This document shows positions 44,315 through 53,845 of a stretch of 64,000 nucleotides of DNA, in pieces. Within the stretch, counting starts at the first letter, position 1, and each line of letters starts with the position of its first letter. The notes below the pieces were generated by a model. That model was not told where the DNA came from, did not search any database, and saw only the letters and a program-made list of their open reading frames with translations. Source of the DNA: UTCHB3 sp964371075 (GTDB taxonomy: Bacteria > Bacteroidota > Ignavibacteria > Ignavibacteriales > Ignavibacteriaceae); NCBI GenBank assembly GCA_964371075.1, contig CAYJKN010000005.1, positions 62,001-126,000 on the forward strand, read 5' to 3'. The position numbers and the translations under genes were made by a program.

Positions 44315-45748
44315 ATGAAAATACTTTTCACTGTCCTGTTAATTATGATTTCAACTTCTAATCTTTTAGCTCAATCCGCATTCTCAGATGTGGACGACCT
44401 GATAAAAAAGGGTGAATTTGCAAAAGCTGCGGGCGATATTCGTAAACTTTTTGCAGATGAAAAACTCTCCCCTGTTCAGAGTTATGATCTCAATTTTAAA
44501 CTTGACCTCATGAACAGAATTAAAATCGACTTTTCATTATCACGAGCCGATGTAAAAAAATATATCTCCAAATATTACCCTGAAGTTACAGATACTCAGT
44601 TGGATGCCTGGGAGACCAAAAGGGTTCTGGAAATGAAAATCATTGACGGAGAAAGGAAATACTTTAAACGCGCCGCCAGAAATCTTTTTCGACTTGATCC
44701 TGAAGCAAAAAAACGATTTGAGGAAGTTGAAGGAATTGCCCCGGATCCTCTCGACCTGTATCTTCTCGATTTGCTCCCTTCTGTGATTGAAGAAAGTAAA
44801 GAAAAAGGGACAAAATTGGTAAAACCCGTTAACATCAAGGTAAAATACACTCTGACAGTTAAACCAAACTCCGTTCCTCCGGGAGAACTTGTCAGATGTT
44901 GGCTGCCTTATCCTTCCGAGGTGCGCGATCGTCAAACGGATGTGGAGTTCATTTCATCCAATTATGAAAATTTTATCGTCTCCCCTTTTAACTCTGCGCA
45001 TCGGTCGATTTATCTTGAGGCCGTCGCAGAAAAAGACAGTCCACTGGTTTTTGAAGCCGTTTATAAATTTAAGTCCTACTCCGAATACAATGCCATCGAT
45101 TTTAATAAAAAATATACGATCGACACTTCCTCAGAACTTTTTGCAGAATACACAGCAGAGCGACTTCCGCATATTCCCTTTTCTGATGAATTAAAACAAT
45201 TGTCTTCAAAAATTATCGGTAACGAAACCGAACCCGTTAATAAATTTAAGTTGATCTATGAATGGATCAATTACAACATTCCATGGGCAGGTGCTTTGGA
45301 ATATTCAACCATCGAAGGCCTTCCGATTTATTGTTACACCAACAAACATGGCGATTGTGGAATTCAGTCACTTTTGTTTATTACTCTTTGCAGAATGAAT
45401 GGAATTCCCGCAAAATGGCAAAGTGGTTGGATGCTTCACCCGCCCGAGGTGAACCTTCATGACTGGGCTGAGGTTTACTTTAATGAGACAGGTTGGATTC
45501 CGGTGGATCAGTCATTCAAACTACAAGACTCGGATGACCAATTAGTTAGATATTATTATCTTGGCAACACCGATAATTATCATTTTATTGTTAACGACGA
45601 TTTTTCGGGTAACTTCTTTCCTGCAAAGATTTATCCAAGAAGTGAAACTGTCGATTTTCAAAGAGGTGAAGTGGAATGGAGAGGTGGAAACCTCTACTTT
45701 GATACCTGGAATTACGACATTTATTTAGATTATACAAACGACAACTGA
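44315..45748 (+). CDS. Secreted transglutaminase-like protein
   Basis: 477 residues with a signal peptide (ILFTVLLIMISTSNLLAQ). Residues about 170-430 contain a transglutaminase-like core with the triad Cys in GDCGIQSLLF, His in LHDWAEVYF and Asp in WIPVDQSF. The N-terminal 150 residues are helical and unassigned. Transglutaminase-like proteins act as cysteine proteases or amide-bond enzymes. The next gene begins 7 nt after the stop. Confidence 0.85.
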   Translation: MKILFTVLLIMISTSNLLAQSAFSDVDDLIKKGEFAKAAGDIRKLFADEKLSPVQSYDLNFKLDLMNRIKIDFSLSRADVKKYISKYYPEVTDTQLDAWETKRVLEMKIIDGERKYFKRAARNLFRLDPEAKKRFEEVEGIAPDPLDLYLLDLLPSVIEESKEKGTKLVKPVNIKVKYTLTVKPNSVPPGELVRCWLPYPSEVRDRQTDVEFISSNYENFIVSPFNSAHRSIYLEAVAEKDSPLVFEAVYKFKSYSEYNAIDFNKKYTIDTSSELFAEYTAERLPHIPFSDELKQLSSKIIGNETEPVNKFKLIYEWINYNIPWAGALEYSTIEGLPIYCYTNKHGDCGIQSLLFITLCRMNGIPAKWQSGWMLHPPEVNLHDWAEVYFNETGWIPVDQSFKLQDSDDQLVRYYYLGNTDNYHFIVNDDFSGNFFPAKIYPRSETVDFQRGEVEWRGGNLYFDTWNYDIYLDYTNDN

Positions 45749-45755
45749 GGTATTT

Positions 45756-46520
45756 GTGTTAAAAAAACTATTGCTGCTCCTTTTTATCCCACTTTGTGTG
45801 GTGATGGCTCAGCCTGAAGATGATGATTATGAACCGATCGAAAGAGCACCTGCTTTTGATGCACCCTTTGGAGGTGGCGGTGGTTATATGGGTGGAGTTG
45901 CATTTATGGATTTTGCTGCAATCAACAAGGCTCTCGCCGGGTTTGGAACCCCCGATATAGCTCAGGCATTTTATACTTCAAGTGGTGGTGGTTTCATCTA
46001 CATTGGATTTATTAAACACCTCAGATTGGGTGGAATTGGTTTTACATCCGGCACATCTTCAAAAGGTACGGTTAACGGATTCAACAAAGAAACCCGATAT
46101 TCCAATTCATTTGCAGGACTTACAGTCGAATATTCTCTCCCCTTCATTAGAGACTGGGCTCTTTCTGTTGGCGGAATCATCGGTGTTGGTGGACAAGAGC
46201 TTGAACTCTACAAACACAACGGCTCAGTTGACTGGAACGGTGACCTGACCACAATGAAGGACGATCTCCTCGGCTCAACACGCTCTTATGGCAGAAAATA
46301 TTCGAATACCTATATGGTTCTGGCCCCAACATTAAACGCCGATTTTCTTCTTCATCCACTCATTTCTGTGAGAGTTGGTGCAGGATACTCCTTCACAATG
46401 TTTGGAGACAACTGGAAAGCCGACAATGGCGTGGCTGTTACAAATTTCCCTGCATCCGATCTTAAAGGAAATGGATTCTTTTTACAACTCGGTATAATGG
46501 CAGGCCTCTTTTTCTATTGA
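45756..46520 (+). CDS. Envelope protein, probable beta-barrel
   Basis: 254 residues from a GTG start (VLKKLLLLLFIPLCVVMAQ is a signal peptide); GAGG lies just upstream (ACTGAGGTATTTGTG). The mature N-terminus is acidic (PEDDDYEP), followed by Gly-rich GGGGGYMGG and many Gly/aromatic strands (GGFIYIGFIKHLRLGGIGF), ending FFLQLGIMAGLFFY, as in outer-membrane barrels. No family recognised. It is co-transcribed with the transglutaminase-like gene. Confidence 0.7.
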   Translation: MLKKLLLLLFIPLCVVMAQPEDDDYEPIERAPAFDAPFGGGGGYMGGVAFMDFAAINKALAGFGTPDIAQAFYTSSGGGFIYIGFIKHLRLGGIGFTSGTSSKGTVNGFNKETRYSNSFAGLTVEYSLPFIRDWALSVGGIIGVGGQELELYKHNGSVDWNGDLTTMKDDLLGSTRSYGRKYSNTYMVLAPTLNADFLLHPLISVRVGAGYSFTMFGDNWKADNGVAVTNFPASDLKGNGFFLQLGIMAGLFFY

Positions 46521-46559
46521 TTTTATTAATTTGACAAACTTTTTAGGATAATTCTTTTC

Positions 46560-47573
46560 ATGAAAAACATTCTCGTTACCGGTGGAGCCGGATTTATTGG
46601 CAGTAACTTTGTGAACGCCCTTCTTGATAAAAGGGACGATATTTTTATTGTAAACCTCGATAAGTTGACCTATGCCGGCAACCTTGAAAACCTGAAAAAT
46701 TCTGAAACCAAAAAAAACTACCGGTTTGTTAAAGGTGATATCGCCAACCCTGAAATGGTTGAATATGTCTTCCAAAAATACAATATTAAATATGTGGTCA
46801 ACTTTGCAGCTGAATCCCATGTGGACAGAAGTATCCTCGGTTCAAAAGTTTTTTATGAAACCAATGTCATCGGAACAAATGTGCTGCTTGAAACCGCCCG
46901 CCGGTTTGAAGTGGAAAAATTCCTTCAGGTTTCCACCGATGAAGTTTATGGTTCTCTTGGTGCCACCGGATTTTTTACTGAAAAAACTCCAATTTCCCCT
47001 AACAGTCCATATTCATCGAGTAAAGCTGCAGCCGACATGATGGTGCAGGCGTTTTATCATACTTATGGTATGCCTGTCGTTACCACAAGATGTTCAAACA
47101 ACTACGGTCCTTTCCAATTCCCCGAAAAACTGATCCCGCTTATGATCATCAATACCCTCAATGGGAAAAAACTTCCTGTTTATGGTGATGGATTGAATGT
47201 ACGCGACTGGATATATGTTCTTGACCACAACTTTGCCATCGAAACAGTTCTCGAAAAAGGGAAAATTGGTGAAGTTTACAACATCGGCGCAAAAAATGAA
47301 ATGACCAACATTGAGATCGTCAGACTCATCCTTAAACACCTCGGCAAAGGGGATGAAATGATTGAGTATGTGAAAGACCGCCCCGGCCACGACCGCAGAT
47401 ATGCAATTGACAATACAAAAATTGAAACCGATCTTGGTTGGACACCGGAATTCTCTTTCGAATCAGCAATCGGCAAAACAATCGACTGGTATCTAAACAA
47501 CAAAGAGTGGTGGCAGCGGATAATTTCAGGTGAATACGAAAAATATTATTCCCAACTCTATGGAAAGAGGTAG
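46560..47573 (+). CDS. rmlB: dTDP-glucose 4,6-dehydratase
   Basis: 337 residues of the extended SDR family with all RmlB marks: NAD motif LVTGGAGFIGSNFV, INLDKLTYAG-like NLDKLTYAGNLENL, VNFAAESHVDRSI, STDEVYGSLG (catalytic Asp-Glu), YSSSKAAADM (YxxxK) and TTRCSNNYGPFQFPEKLIP. It converts dTDP-glucose to the 4-keto-6-deoxy sugar for rhamnose or related sugars. The SLBB exporter starts 3 nt after the stop, linking it with polysaccharide export. No rmlA or rmlC was seen in the window. Confidence 0.96.
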   Translation: MKNILVTGGAGFIGSNFVNALLDKRDDIFIVNLDKLTYAGNLENLKNSETKKNYRFVKGDIANPEMVEYVFQKYNIKYVVNFAAESHVDRSILGSKVFYETNVIGTNVLLETARRFEVEKFLQVSTDEVYGSLGATGFFTEKTPISPNSPYSSSKAAADMMVQAFYHTYGMPVVTTRCSNNYGPFQFPEKLIPLMIINTLNGKKLPVYGDGLNVRDWIYVLDHNFAIETVLEKGKIGEVYNIGAKNEMTNIEIVRLILKHLGKGDEMIEYVKDRPGHDRRYAIDNTKIETDLGWTPEFSFESAIGKTIDWYLNNKEWWQRIISGEYEKYYSQLYGKR

Positions 47574-47576
47574 TTG

Positions 47577-48983
47577 ATGAAGAGGTTTTTTCTGTCATTG
47601 GTTCTTCTGGCATTTGTGGTCTCTGCACAGACAACAAAAGAGAAGACTCCTATGGGGATATCCGAAAATAGAATTAATATCAGTGTTGTAGGTAATCCCC
47701 TCCTTGCAGGCTCATACCCAGCAGCTCCGGGCGAAAGGATTGACCAGTTTCTTACAAGAATTATTTATAATGCAACCGAATACAAAAATTCTGTCTCTCT
47801 CAGAAATATAAAGATCAAAAAATCAACAGGTGCAGAAGTAACCATCGATCTCCAAAAATTTCGAATTAATGGAGATATCCGGGAAAATCCTTATCTCGCC
47901 AACGACGATATAATCATCTTTCCAACTGCAAATTTTGAAGAAATCTATTATGAAATAGAGGGAGCTGTTAACTCTTCAGGAAGATACCATTTTCTGGAAG
48001 GTGATGATCTTCAGGATGCAATTTATTATGCAATGGGGATTAGCACTGCATTTGAAGGTTTCGACTCCACTACCATTTATAGATTAACTTTTGATAAAAC
48101 AAAGATGGAGAAGATAAGAGTTGCCTCCAATTCAAATTTTAAATTGAAAAACAGAGATAGAATTGTGGTGGGTGACGAACAACCCTTTATGGATGAATTT
48201 AAAATACTTGTTATAGGTGAAGTGAACAGACCGGGTTACATCCCGTTTGGAAGGCAAAATCAAACTCTCAAAGATGCCATTGAGCTCGCAGGGGGATTCA
48301 CCGACAACGCCTCACTCAACAACATTCGTATCTTAAAAAGCAAAAATCTTCCCTCAAGTGTTATTCGTTCATATTATGGGGTGGATGCACCAAAAGAGAG
48401 AAGAGACCTCCAAGAGGATAAAGATGTTGTAGATATCCAAAAGTTTATGGCAGAGTTGAGCGCCCTCGATTTTCTGAATCTCTATCGTCTCTCCGGTCTC
48501 AACGAAAGGGATACTTCCTACTTAAGACTTGAAGCCCAATTAAACTTTTACAATAACAGTCAGCTAATTGATCTAAACGTTAAAAACGATACTCTTCGGA
48601 ATTTCTACGAAAATTATCGTGTTCAGATGGGCGACATCATTGTAATTTCGAGTATCCCGGTTGGAATTAACATGGTGGGACAGGTTCCCTACCCGGGTTG
48701 GATTGCTTATACTCCAGGAATGGATGTAAATTATTATATCCGACAGGCAGGCGGGCTTAACGACTACGCCAATTCTGATGATATAATGGTTATCAAAGGA
48801 AATACAAAACAGTGGCATGCGGCAGATGGATTTAAGGGTCAACTTGAACCCGGCGACTACATCTATATCCCAAAAGAAGCGCAGAGGTCATTTTGGTCCT
48901 ATCTTGGTGATACTGCCCTCGTCCTTGGTATTGTTGGAAACATAGCAACTCTCGCTATCCTCTTTATTAACGTTATGAAATAG
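47577..48983 (+). CDS. SLBB-domain polysaccharide export protein
   Basis: 468 residues. A signal peptide (KRFFLSLVLLAFVVSAQ) and at least three SLBB/soluble-ligand-binding units (PGERIDQFLTRII; ILVIGEVNRPGYIPFGRQN; INMVGQVPYPGWIAYTPG), with a C-terminal hydrophobic segment (TALVLGIVGNIATLAILFI). This resembles polysaccharide export proteins (Wza/BexD-like), but the C-terminal membrane helix is unusual for an outer-membrane Wza. ATG 47577 follows AAAGAGG and fits better than the TTG 47574. Confidence 0.85.
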   Translation: MKRFFLSLVLLAFVVSAQTTKEKTPMGISENRINISVVGNPLLAGSYPAAPGERIDQFLTRIIYNATEYKNSVSLRNIKIKKSTGAEVTIDLQKFRINGDIRENPYLANDDIIIFPTANFEEIYYEIEGAVNSSGRYHFLEGDDLQDAIYYAMGISTAFEGFDSTTIYRLTFDKTKMEKIRVASNSNFKLKNRDRIVVGDEQPFMDEFKILVIGEVNRPGYIPFGRQNQTLKDAIELAGGFTDNASLNNIRILKSKNLPSSVIRSYYGVDAPKERRDLQEDKDVVDIQKFMAELSALDFLNLYRLSGLNERDTSYLRLEAQLNFYNNSQLIDLNVKNDTLRNFYENYRVQMGDIIVISSIPVGINMVGQVPYPGWIAYTPGMDVNYYIRQAGGLNDYANSDDIMVIKGNTKQWHAADGFKGQLEPGDYIYIPKEAQRSFWSYLGDTALVLGIVGNIATLAILFINVMK

Positions 48984-49010
48984 TAATGCAACTCTGAACA
49001 GTGTTTGTTT

Positions 49011-49045
49011 TCCCCGGTTTCCTTTAACCGGAACCGGGGATTTTA
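49011..49045 (+). terminator. Rho-independent terminator after the SLBB gene
   Basis: TCCCCGGTT 49011-49019 pairs with AACCGGGGA 49032-49040, and TTTTATTCTT follows. Strong GC stem, 27 bp past the stop. Confidence 0.9.
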
Positions 49046-49183
49046 TTCTTCTATCCTGAATTTTCGCCAAAAGTTTTATACAAATTCCCACTTGTCACCA
49101 AATCCCAAAAATGATCTGTTTTGATGTAACCCTTCCCCCCTGATTCCGGTCTTAACCCAAAAGAATAAACAAAGGAATCCAAC

Positions 49184-50695
49184 ATGAAATCGACAATAGT
49201 TTTACTTCTCTCCCTTCTTCTTGTATCTGCAGAAACTTTTGCACAGGGTAGCCAAAGAGAAAAATCGATCACATTCCCCGATAATCAAATTGGTAAGATT
49301 GTTCAAGAATTTATCACTGCTGTGAATTCTGCCGATTCAAACAAGGTAACAGAGTTTGTAAATGCCATGTTAAATAATGATCTTGCCAATATTGGAACTC
49401 AGACCTGGGATAAAAACAAGTACTTACAGATGATAAAAAAACTGCAAAAACAGGCTGTGAAACTCTCACCCATGGACTTGCGGACTGATGCCTCCAATAA
49501 CTATCTCGGAGTTATTTTTGCCACAACCCAGCCGGGTAAAATGTTGGGTATCGAGTTTATGAAACATGAGAGTTCAAATACCTTAAAATTATTGGAAATC
49601 CATGTTATGTCACAACCTGCGGGGCCTTATAAATGGCGTGAAGGGAAGCTGACTAATGAAGAGATTGTTGAAGAGATCAACAAGAGAATAAAAGTTGAGA
49701 TGGATAGTGATAACTTTTGTGGAAACATTCTGATAGCCAGGAATGATTCTGTCATTTTTTCAGGTTCGTATGGGTTCAGTGACAAAAGCAAAGGGATTAA
49801 AAATGATTATAACACCCGTTTTCACACCGCTTCTTTGGGAAAAATGATCACAGGTGTAGCTGTTGCACAACTCGTCGAAAAAGGAATATTAAAGTTTTCT
49901 GATAAACTTGGTGATATCCTCAAAGATTATCCAAATATGGAAGCACACTCCGTTACAATTGAGCAACTCTTAACCCACACGGCGGGAATTGCAGATCCGT
50001 TTGAACTGGGTCGACCAGTTGAGGAATTTATTAACCGTAGAACGGCAGGGAATTATCCTGCATTTACAAAGGAACCCCTGACAATGAAACCGGGAGAATT
50101 TCATCGGTATAGCAACGGTAACTACTCGGTTCTCGCCATGATTGTGGAGCAGGTAAGTGGCGTCTCTTTTGTTGATTATCTGCGTGAAAATATTTTTAAG
50201 CGGGCAGGGATGCATATCTACAATGCTGAGGAATATACAAAACTTCCCAGGGCAGTTAACTACTCCTACCGCCCCGAAAACGATCCTCTGGGAGTAGAGC
50301 CAAGAACCCCTGTAGGTGATCCTGAAAAAAGGCAACAGTTTGAGTACTCCGGTTTTAGCAATTCTTATCTCACAGCAGAAGATGTGTACCGTTTTATGTT
50401 GGCTCTGAATTCAAGTAAACTGTTATCACCGGAAATGACCGACATTGTAACTTCGGGAAAAGTTGAAATCCAGAAGGGTGCCCCCGTCAAATATGGATAC
50501 GGTTTTTATGAAGCCAATATGTGGGGTGTTAAAATGTGTGGACACAGTGGTGGTGGAGGGAATTCCGGAATCGGAGCAGAAGCCGAAATGATCAGAGACA
50601 AGGGATGGATTGTGGTTGTCCTTGGGAACTACGATCTTGAAGTGGTCAGACCCTTGACATACAGCATAGTGAGATTTCTGGGCGGGAGAGATTAA
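49184..50695 (+). CDS. Secreted serine hydrolase of beta-lactamase/DD-peptidase fold
   Basis: 503 residues. Signal peptide (TIVLLLSLLLVSAETFAQ); residues about 25-165 resemble a SnoaL/DUF3887-like domain; residues about 180-500 are a class C beta-lactamase-fold domain with TASLGK (SxxK nucleophile), YSNGNY (YxN) and HSGGGG (third motif). Such proteins can be DD-peptidases, esterases or D-amino-acid peptidases. Monocistronic between a terminator and a small open frame. Confidence 0.88.
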   Translation: MKSTIVLLLSLLLVSAETFAQGSQREKSITFPDNQIGKIVQEFITAVNSADSNKVTEFVNAMLNNDLANIGTQTWDKNKYLQMIKKLQKQAVKLSPMDLRTDASNNYLGVIFATTQPGKMLGIEFMKHESSNTLKLLEIHVMSQPAGPYKWREGKLTNEEIVEEINKRIKVEMDSDNFCGNILIARNDSVIFSGSYGFSDKSKGIKNDYNTRFHTASLGKMITGVAVAQLVEKGILKFSDKLGDILKDYPNMEAHSVTIEQLLTHTAGIADPFELGRPVEEFINRRTAGNYPAFTKEPLTMKPGEFHRYSNGNYSVLAMIVEQVSGVSFVDYLRENIFKRAGMHIYNAEEYTKLPRAVNYSYRPENDPLGVEPRTPVGDPEKRQQFEYSGFSNSYLTAEDVYRFMLALNSSKLLSPEMTDIVTSGKVEIQKGAPVKYGYGFYEANMWGVKMCGHSGGGGNSGIGAEAEMIRDKGWIVVVLGNYDLEVVRPLTYSIVRFLGGRD

Positions 50696-50781
50696 TTCTC
50701 TCTCCCCCCCAACTGCAACCTTTTTGATTTTACAGGAGTCTAAAAAACAGGAAAGCAACCTAATAGAAAGAGACTTCAGAA

Positions 50782-50865
50782 ATGAAAACTTTATTATTGT
50801 CAATCATTTTAATTATCATTGCCGTACTTCTGTTTTTTACAACTGTAAGTGCCGCCGGAGCATGA
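50782..50865 (+). CDS. Possible 27-residue membrane microprotein
   Basis: Short frame coding for KTLLLSIILIIIAVLLFFTT followed by VSAAGA: one hydrophobic helix with a Lys at the start. AAGAGA lies 9-14 nt before the ATG, a weak ribosome binding site. The composition is ideal for a single-span peptide, but no homologue can be checked here. Confidence 0.35.
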   Translation: MKTLLLSIILIIIAVLLFFTTVSAAGA

Positions 50866-51016
50866 TTTTAACCATTTATCAACTTACATTTTGATAATCT
50901 CCATCCAAATTATTAAATTTGGAACACACTTCTTAAACAAAAAGGAAACACGAGTGAAAATATAACTCCCACAAACAGCTGAGCAATCAATTGAAAACTT
51001 TAGCAAAGGAGTTATT

Positions 51017-52609
51017 ATGCCTTGTATTTCTTTATCCAATATTTCTTACACATTCCCCAACGGTTTTAACCTCTTAAAGGACATTTCTGTTTCTTTTGGG
51101 TCGGGTATCTCCGGTCTTATCGGTGTTAACGGTTGTGGCAAATCCACTCTTTCAAAAATAGCAGCCGGAATTTTGCAACCCACCTCAGGAAGTGTTTCCA
51201 AACCCAAAATTGTGAAGTATCTGCCTCAGATTTCCATTTCACCGGGGGATAAATCAATAGTTGACCTGCTCGACATTGGCGAAAAATTCAGAGCATTTAA
51301 GAGAATTTCAGCCGGAATTGGTGATGAAAACGATTTTATGATTCTCGATGATGATTGGTTAATAGAGGAACGGATAAACAGAGCCCTCAACCAAACGGGA
51401 CTTACAGGATTTGATCCCACCACCCCGGCAATTAATCTGAGCGGTGGTGAAATCGTTAGGACCACACTCGCCTCCCTTTTCACCCAAAACTATGAGTTTG
51501 TTATCCTCGATGAACCAACAAATCATCTCGACAAATATGGACGATATCTTGTGGTGGAAACCATAAAAATTATTTCCCGGTCAGCGGGAGTGATTATTGT
51601 CAGTCACGACCGACAACTGCTTCGTCAAGTAAACAGGATATTTGAATTGTCAAATCTGGGTATAAAGGTGTTTGGTGGGAACTATGATTTTTACCACGAA
51701 ATTAGAACGGCTGAAATTGAAGCAGCACAGACAAACCTGATGGAAACTCAAAAAGAACTTAAAGCCAAAATTCGAAAGGCACATGAAGTCATTGGAGATC
51801 AGTTGCTACGAACAAAAGTGGCATCAAAAACGAAGAGGGATTCGGGGATCCCCACCATCATGCTTGATAAATTAAAAGATACGGGCGAAAAGTCGCTGAA
51901 ACGAACAATCGAGACTCATAATAAGCGAATCGAAGAGTCACACGAAAAACTATTGGACGCAAAAAAGAATGTTGCGCTGGAGAAAAAAGTAAAATTTGAT
52001 TTTAGGGAGGGAGGATCTCGCTCTTCAACACTTTTTGCATGTACTGAAATCAACATCGCGCCCGGAGGGAAACCTCTTTGGCAGAATCAGGTTACATTTT
52101 CAATATCCAAAAATGACAGAATCAGAATTACCGGAGTTAATGGTTCGGGTAAATCGTCTCTTTGTCGTGTGATTACTGGTGAGTTGCCCATAATTACAGG
52201 GGAGGTTACTCATCTTCCTAAACAGGTGATTTATTTTGATCAGACACTCTCATTTCTTGATCCCGAAAAAACGATTCTTGAGAATGCCCTCGAAAAAGGT
52301 AACTTCATCATGTCCGAAACGGAGATAAGAATCAGACTTGGAAGGCTCGGTTTTTATGGGGAAGATTGTAAAAAACCAGTCTCTTCCCTCAGTGGCGGAG
52401 AGTTGATCAGAGCTGCCGTTGGGGTACTGGTTTCAATGCCCGAAGCCCCGTCACTTCTGATTCTGGACGAACCAACCAACAACCTTGATCTTAAAGGAAT
52501 TGAGATGCTCTCAACTTCTCTCCGGAATTTTAGAAGTGCACTTCTTGTAATCACACACGATGATGACTTCGCAAGTGATCTGGGAATAACAGAGGAGATT
52601 CAACTATAA
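51017..52609 (+). CDS. ABC-F family ATPase
   Basis: 530 residues with two ABC ATPase domains and no membrane segment: Walker A GVNGCGKST and GVNGSGKSS, signatures LSGGE twice, and Walker B LDEPTNHLD and LDEPTNNLD. The linker (about 225-315) is Lys/Glu-rich and helical, as in the P-site tRNA interaction motif of ABC-F proteins. These act on the ribosome (translation factors or antibiotic protection). The AAAGGAG ribosome binding site fits. The exact subfamily is not assigned. Confidence 0.92.
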   Translation: MPCISLSNISYTFPNGFNLLKDISVSFGSGISGLIGVNGCGKSTLSKIAAGILQPTSGSVSKPKIVKYLPQISISPGDKSIVDLLDIGEKFRAFKRISAGIGDENDFMILDDDWLIEERINRALNQTGLTGFDPTTPAINLSGGEIVRTTLASLFTQNYEFVILDEPTNHLDKYGRYLVVETIKIISRSAGVIIVSHDRQLLRQVNRIFELSNLGIKVFGGNYDFYHEIRTAEIEAAQTNLMETQKELKAKIRKAHEVIGDQLLRTKVASKTKRDSGIPTIMLDKLKDTGEKSLKRTIETHNKRIEESHEKLLDAKKNVALEKKVKFDFREGGSRSSTLFACTEINIAPGGKPLWQNQVTFSISKNDRIRITGVNGSGKSSLCRVITGELPIITGEVTHLPKQVIYFDQTLSFLDPEKTILENALEKGNFIMSETEIRIRLGRLGFYGEDCKKPVSSLSGGELIRAAVGVLVSMPEAPSLLILDEPTNNLDLKGIEMLSTSLRNFRSALLVITHDDDFASDLGITEEIQL

Positions 52610-52654
52610 GTGAACCTCCGTCCAAAACAGTTAAGACCTTTGAGTCCACTTAAA

Positions 52655-53461
52655 TCAGGAGTAAAGTTTTTCAGCTTTTTCTGCGGAAATAACAATTCCT
52701 TTGATCAAAGAAGAACTAAAACCCGAGTGCTCCATCTGATTTAATCCTGCAATTGTGCATCCTCTTGGAGTGGTTACTTTGTCAACTTCACTCTCGGGGT
52801 GTGCTCCTTTTTGAAGCAGGAGTGCCGCCGCACCTTTTGCTGTCTGGGCTGCCATAAACAAAGCATCCTCTGCATGGAATCCTATCTCGATCCCGCCCTG
52901 CGAGGCTGCTCTAACTGCTCTTAAAAAGAAAGCAATTCCGCAGGCACAAAGTGCAGTGGCAGGAACCATCAGATCTTCACGAATTATTATCGCAGCACCA
53001 AGAGGTTCAAAAAGTTTTGTGGCACGGTCAAGAGCTTCTTTGTCCTCAGAATCACCACACAGACAGGACATCGACTCACGAATTGCAACCGCAGTGTTTG
53101 GCATTGCCCTGATAACCGCCACTTTTTTGGTGAGTTGCGATTTCATATCTTTTATTGATGCACCTGAAACTATCGAAATAACTTCATGTTTCCCCTCAAC
53201 CAAAAACGGATCGATCTCTCGAAGCACTCCATCCAGATCTTTTGGGGTAACTGCAACAACAATTATTTCTGCCATCTCGACTGCTTTTTTGTTTGAAGTG
53301 GTCACGGTCATTCCAAGATCAGAAAATCGTTTTAGACCTACTTCACTTCTTCTTGTAACAATAATATTTTGTGTCTCGATTAATTTCGACTCATTTAAAC
53401 CCAATGCAATGGCGGAACCGATATTTCCACCACCAAGAATTGCAACTTTTCTGTTTTCCAA
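52655..53461 (-). CDS. proC: Pyrroline-5-carboxylate reductase
   Basis: 268 residues, normal for ProC. NAD(P) motif VAILGGGNIGSAIALGL, VVAVTPKDL, VIRAMPNTAVAI and the C-terminal substrate segment VTTPRGCTIAGLNQMEHSGF. It makes proline from pyrroline-5-carboxylate. Standalone gene. Confidence 0.95.
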   Translation of the reverse strand: MENRKVAILGGGNIGSAIALGLNESKLIETQNIIVTRRSEVGLKRFSDLGMTVTTSNKKAVEMAEIIVVAVTPKDLDGVLREIDPFLVEGKHEVISIVSGASIKDMKSQLTKKVAVIRAMPNTAVAIRESMSCLCGDSEDKEALDRATKLFEPLGAAIIIREDLMVPATALCACGIAFFLRAVRAASQGGIEIGFHAEDALFMAAQTAKGAAALLLQKGAHPESEVDKVTTPRGCTIAGLNQMEHSGFSSSLIKGIVISAEKAEKLYS

Positions 53462-53845
53462 CTAAATACCTGTTTATTTATAAATACCATCGCAAATAAA
53501 AACAATTCCCACATTAAATCAGCATAATTTAGGACAGGAGATTTTAAAATGGAACGCGGATTCCACGGATTAACGCGGATGGTCTTTGGCGTTAGAGTCA
53601 GGAGTGGTAATCGTCCCGATTGCCGTCTGCAAAATGAAACGGTAAATAGTTACGCGGATATAGCCAAAATTTTCCTCGAAGAGGAATCAATATTCGTAGC
53701 AATAATGTCCACCAACCACCATTCTTACCCCGTTTGCGGGGTTTGATATTCGTAGCATCCCGATTGCCATCTGCAAGGCGAAATAACTCCGTTAAACCTC
53801 AATTTCCATAAAATTGTCTAAATTGTATGATTAAAATAATTCGGA
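53462..53845. repeat. Gene-free stretch with dispersed repeats
   Basis: 384 bp. It holds the AATCCGYG-type run in inverted orientation (about 53550-53582), an inverted copy of the GACGGCAATCGG element (53600-53630) and a second partial ATTGCCATCTGCAA copy near 53765-53780. No gene seen. The last 70 bp are AT-rich and probably carry a promoter. Confidence 0.6.
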
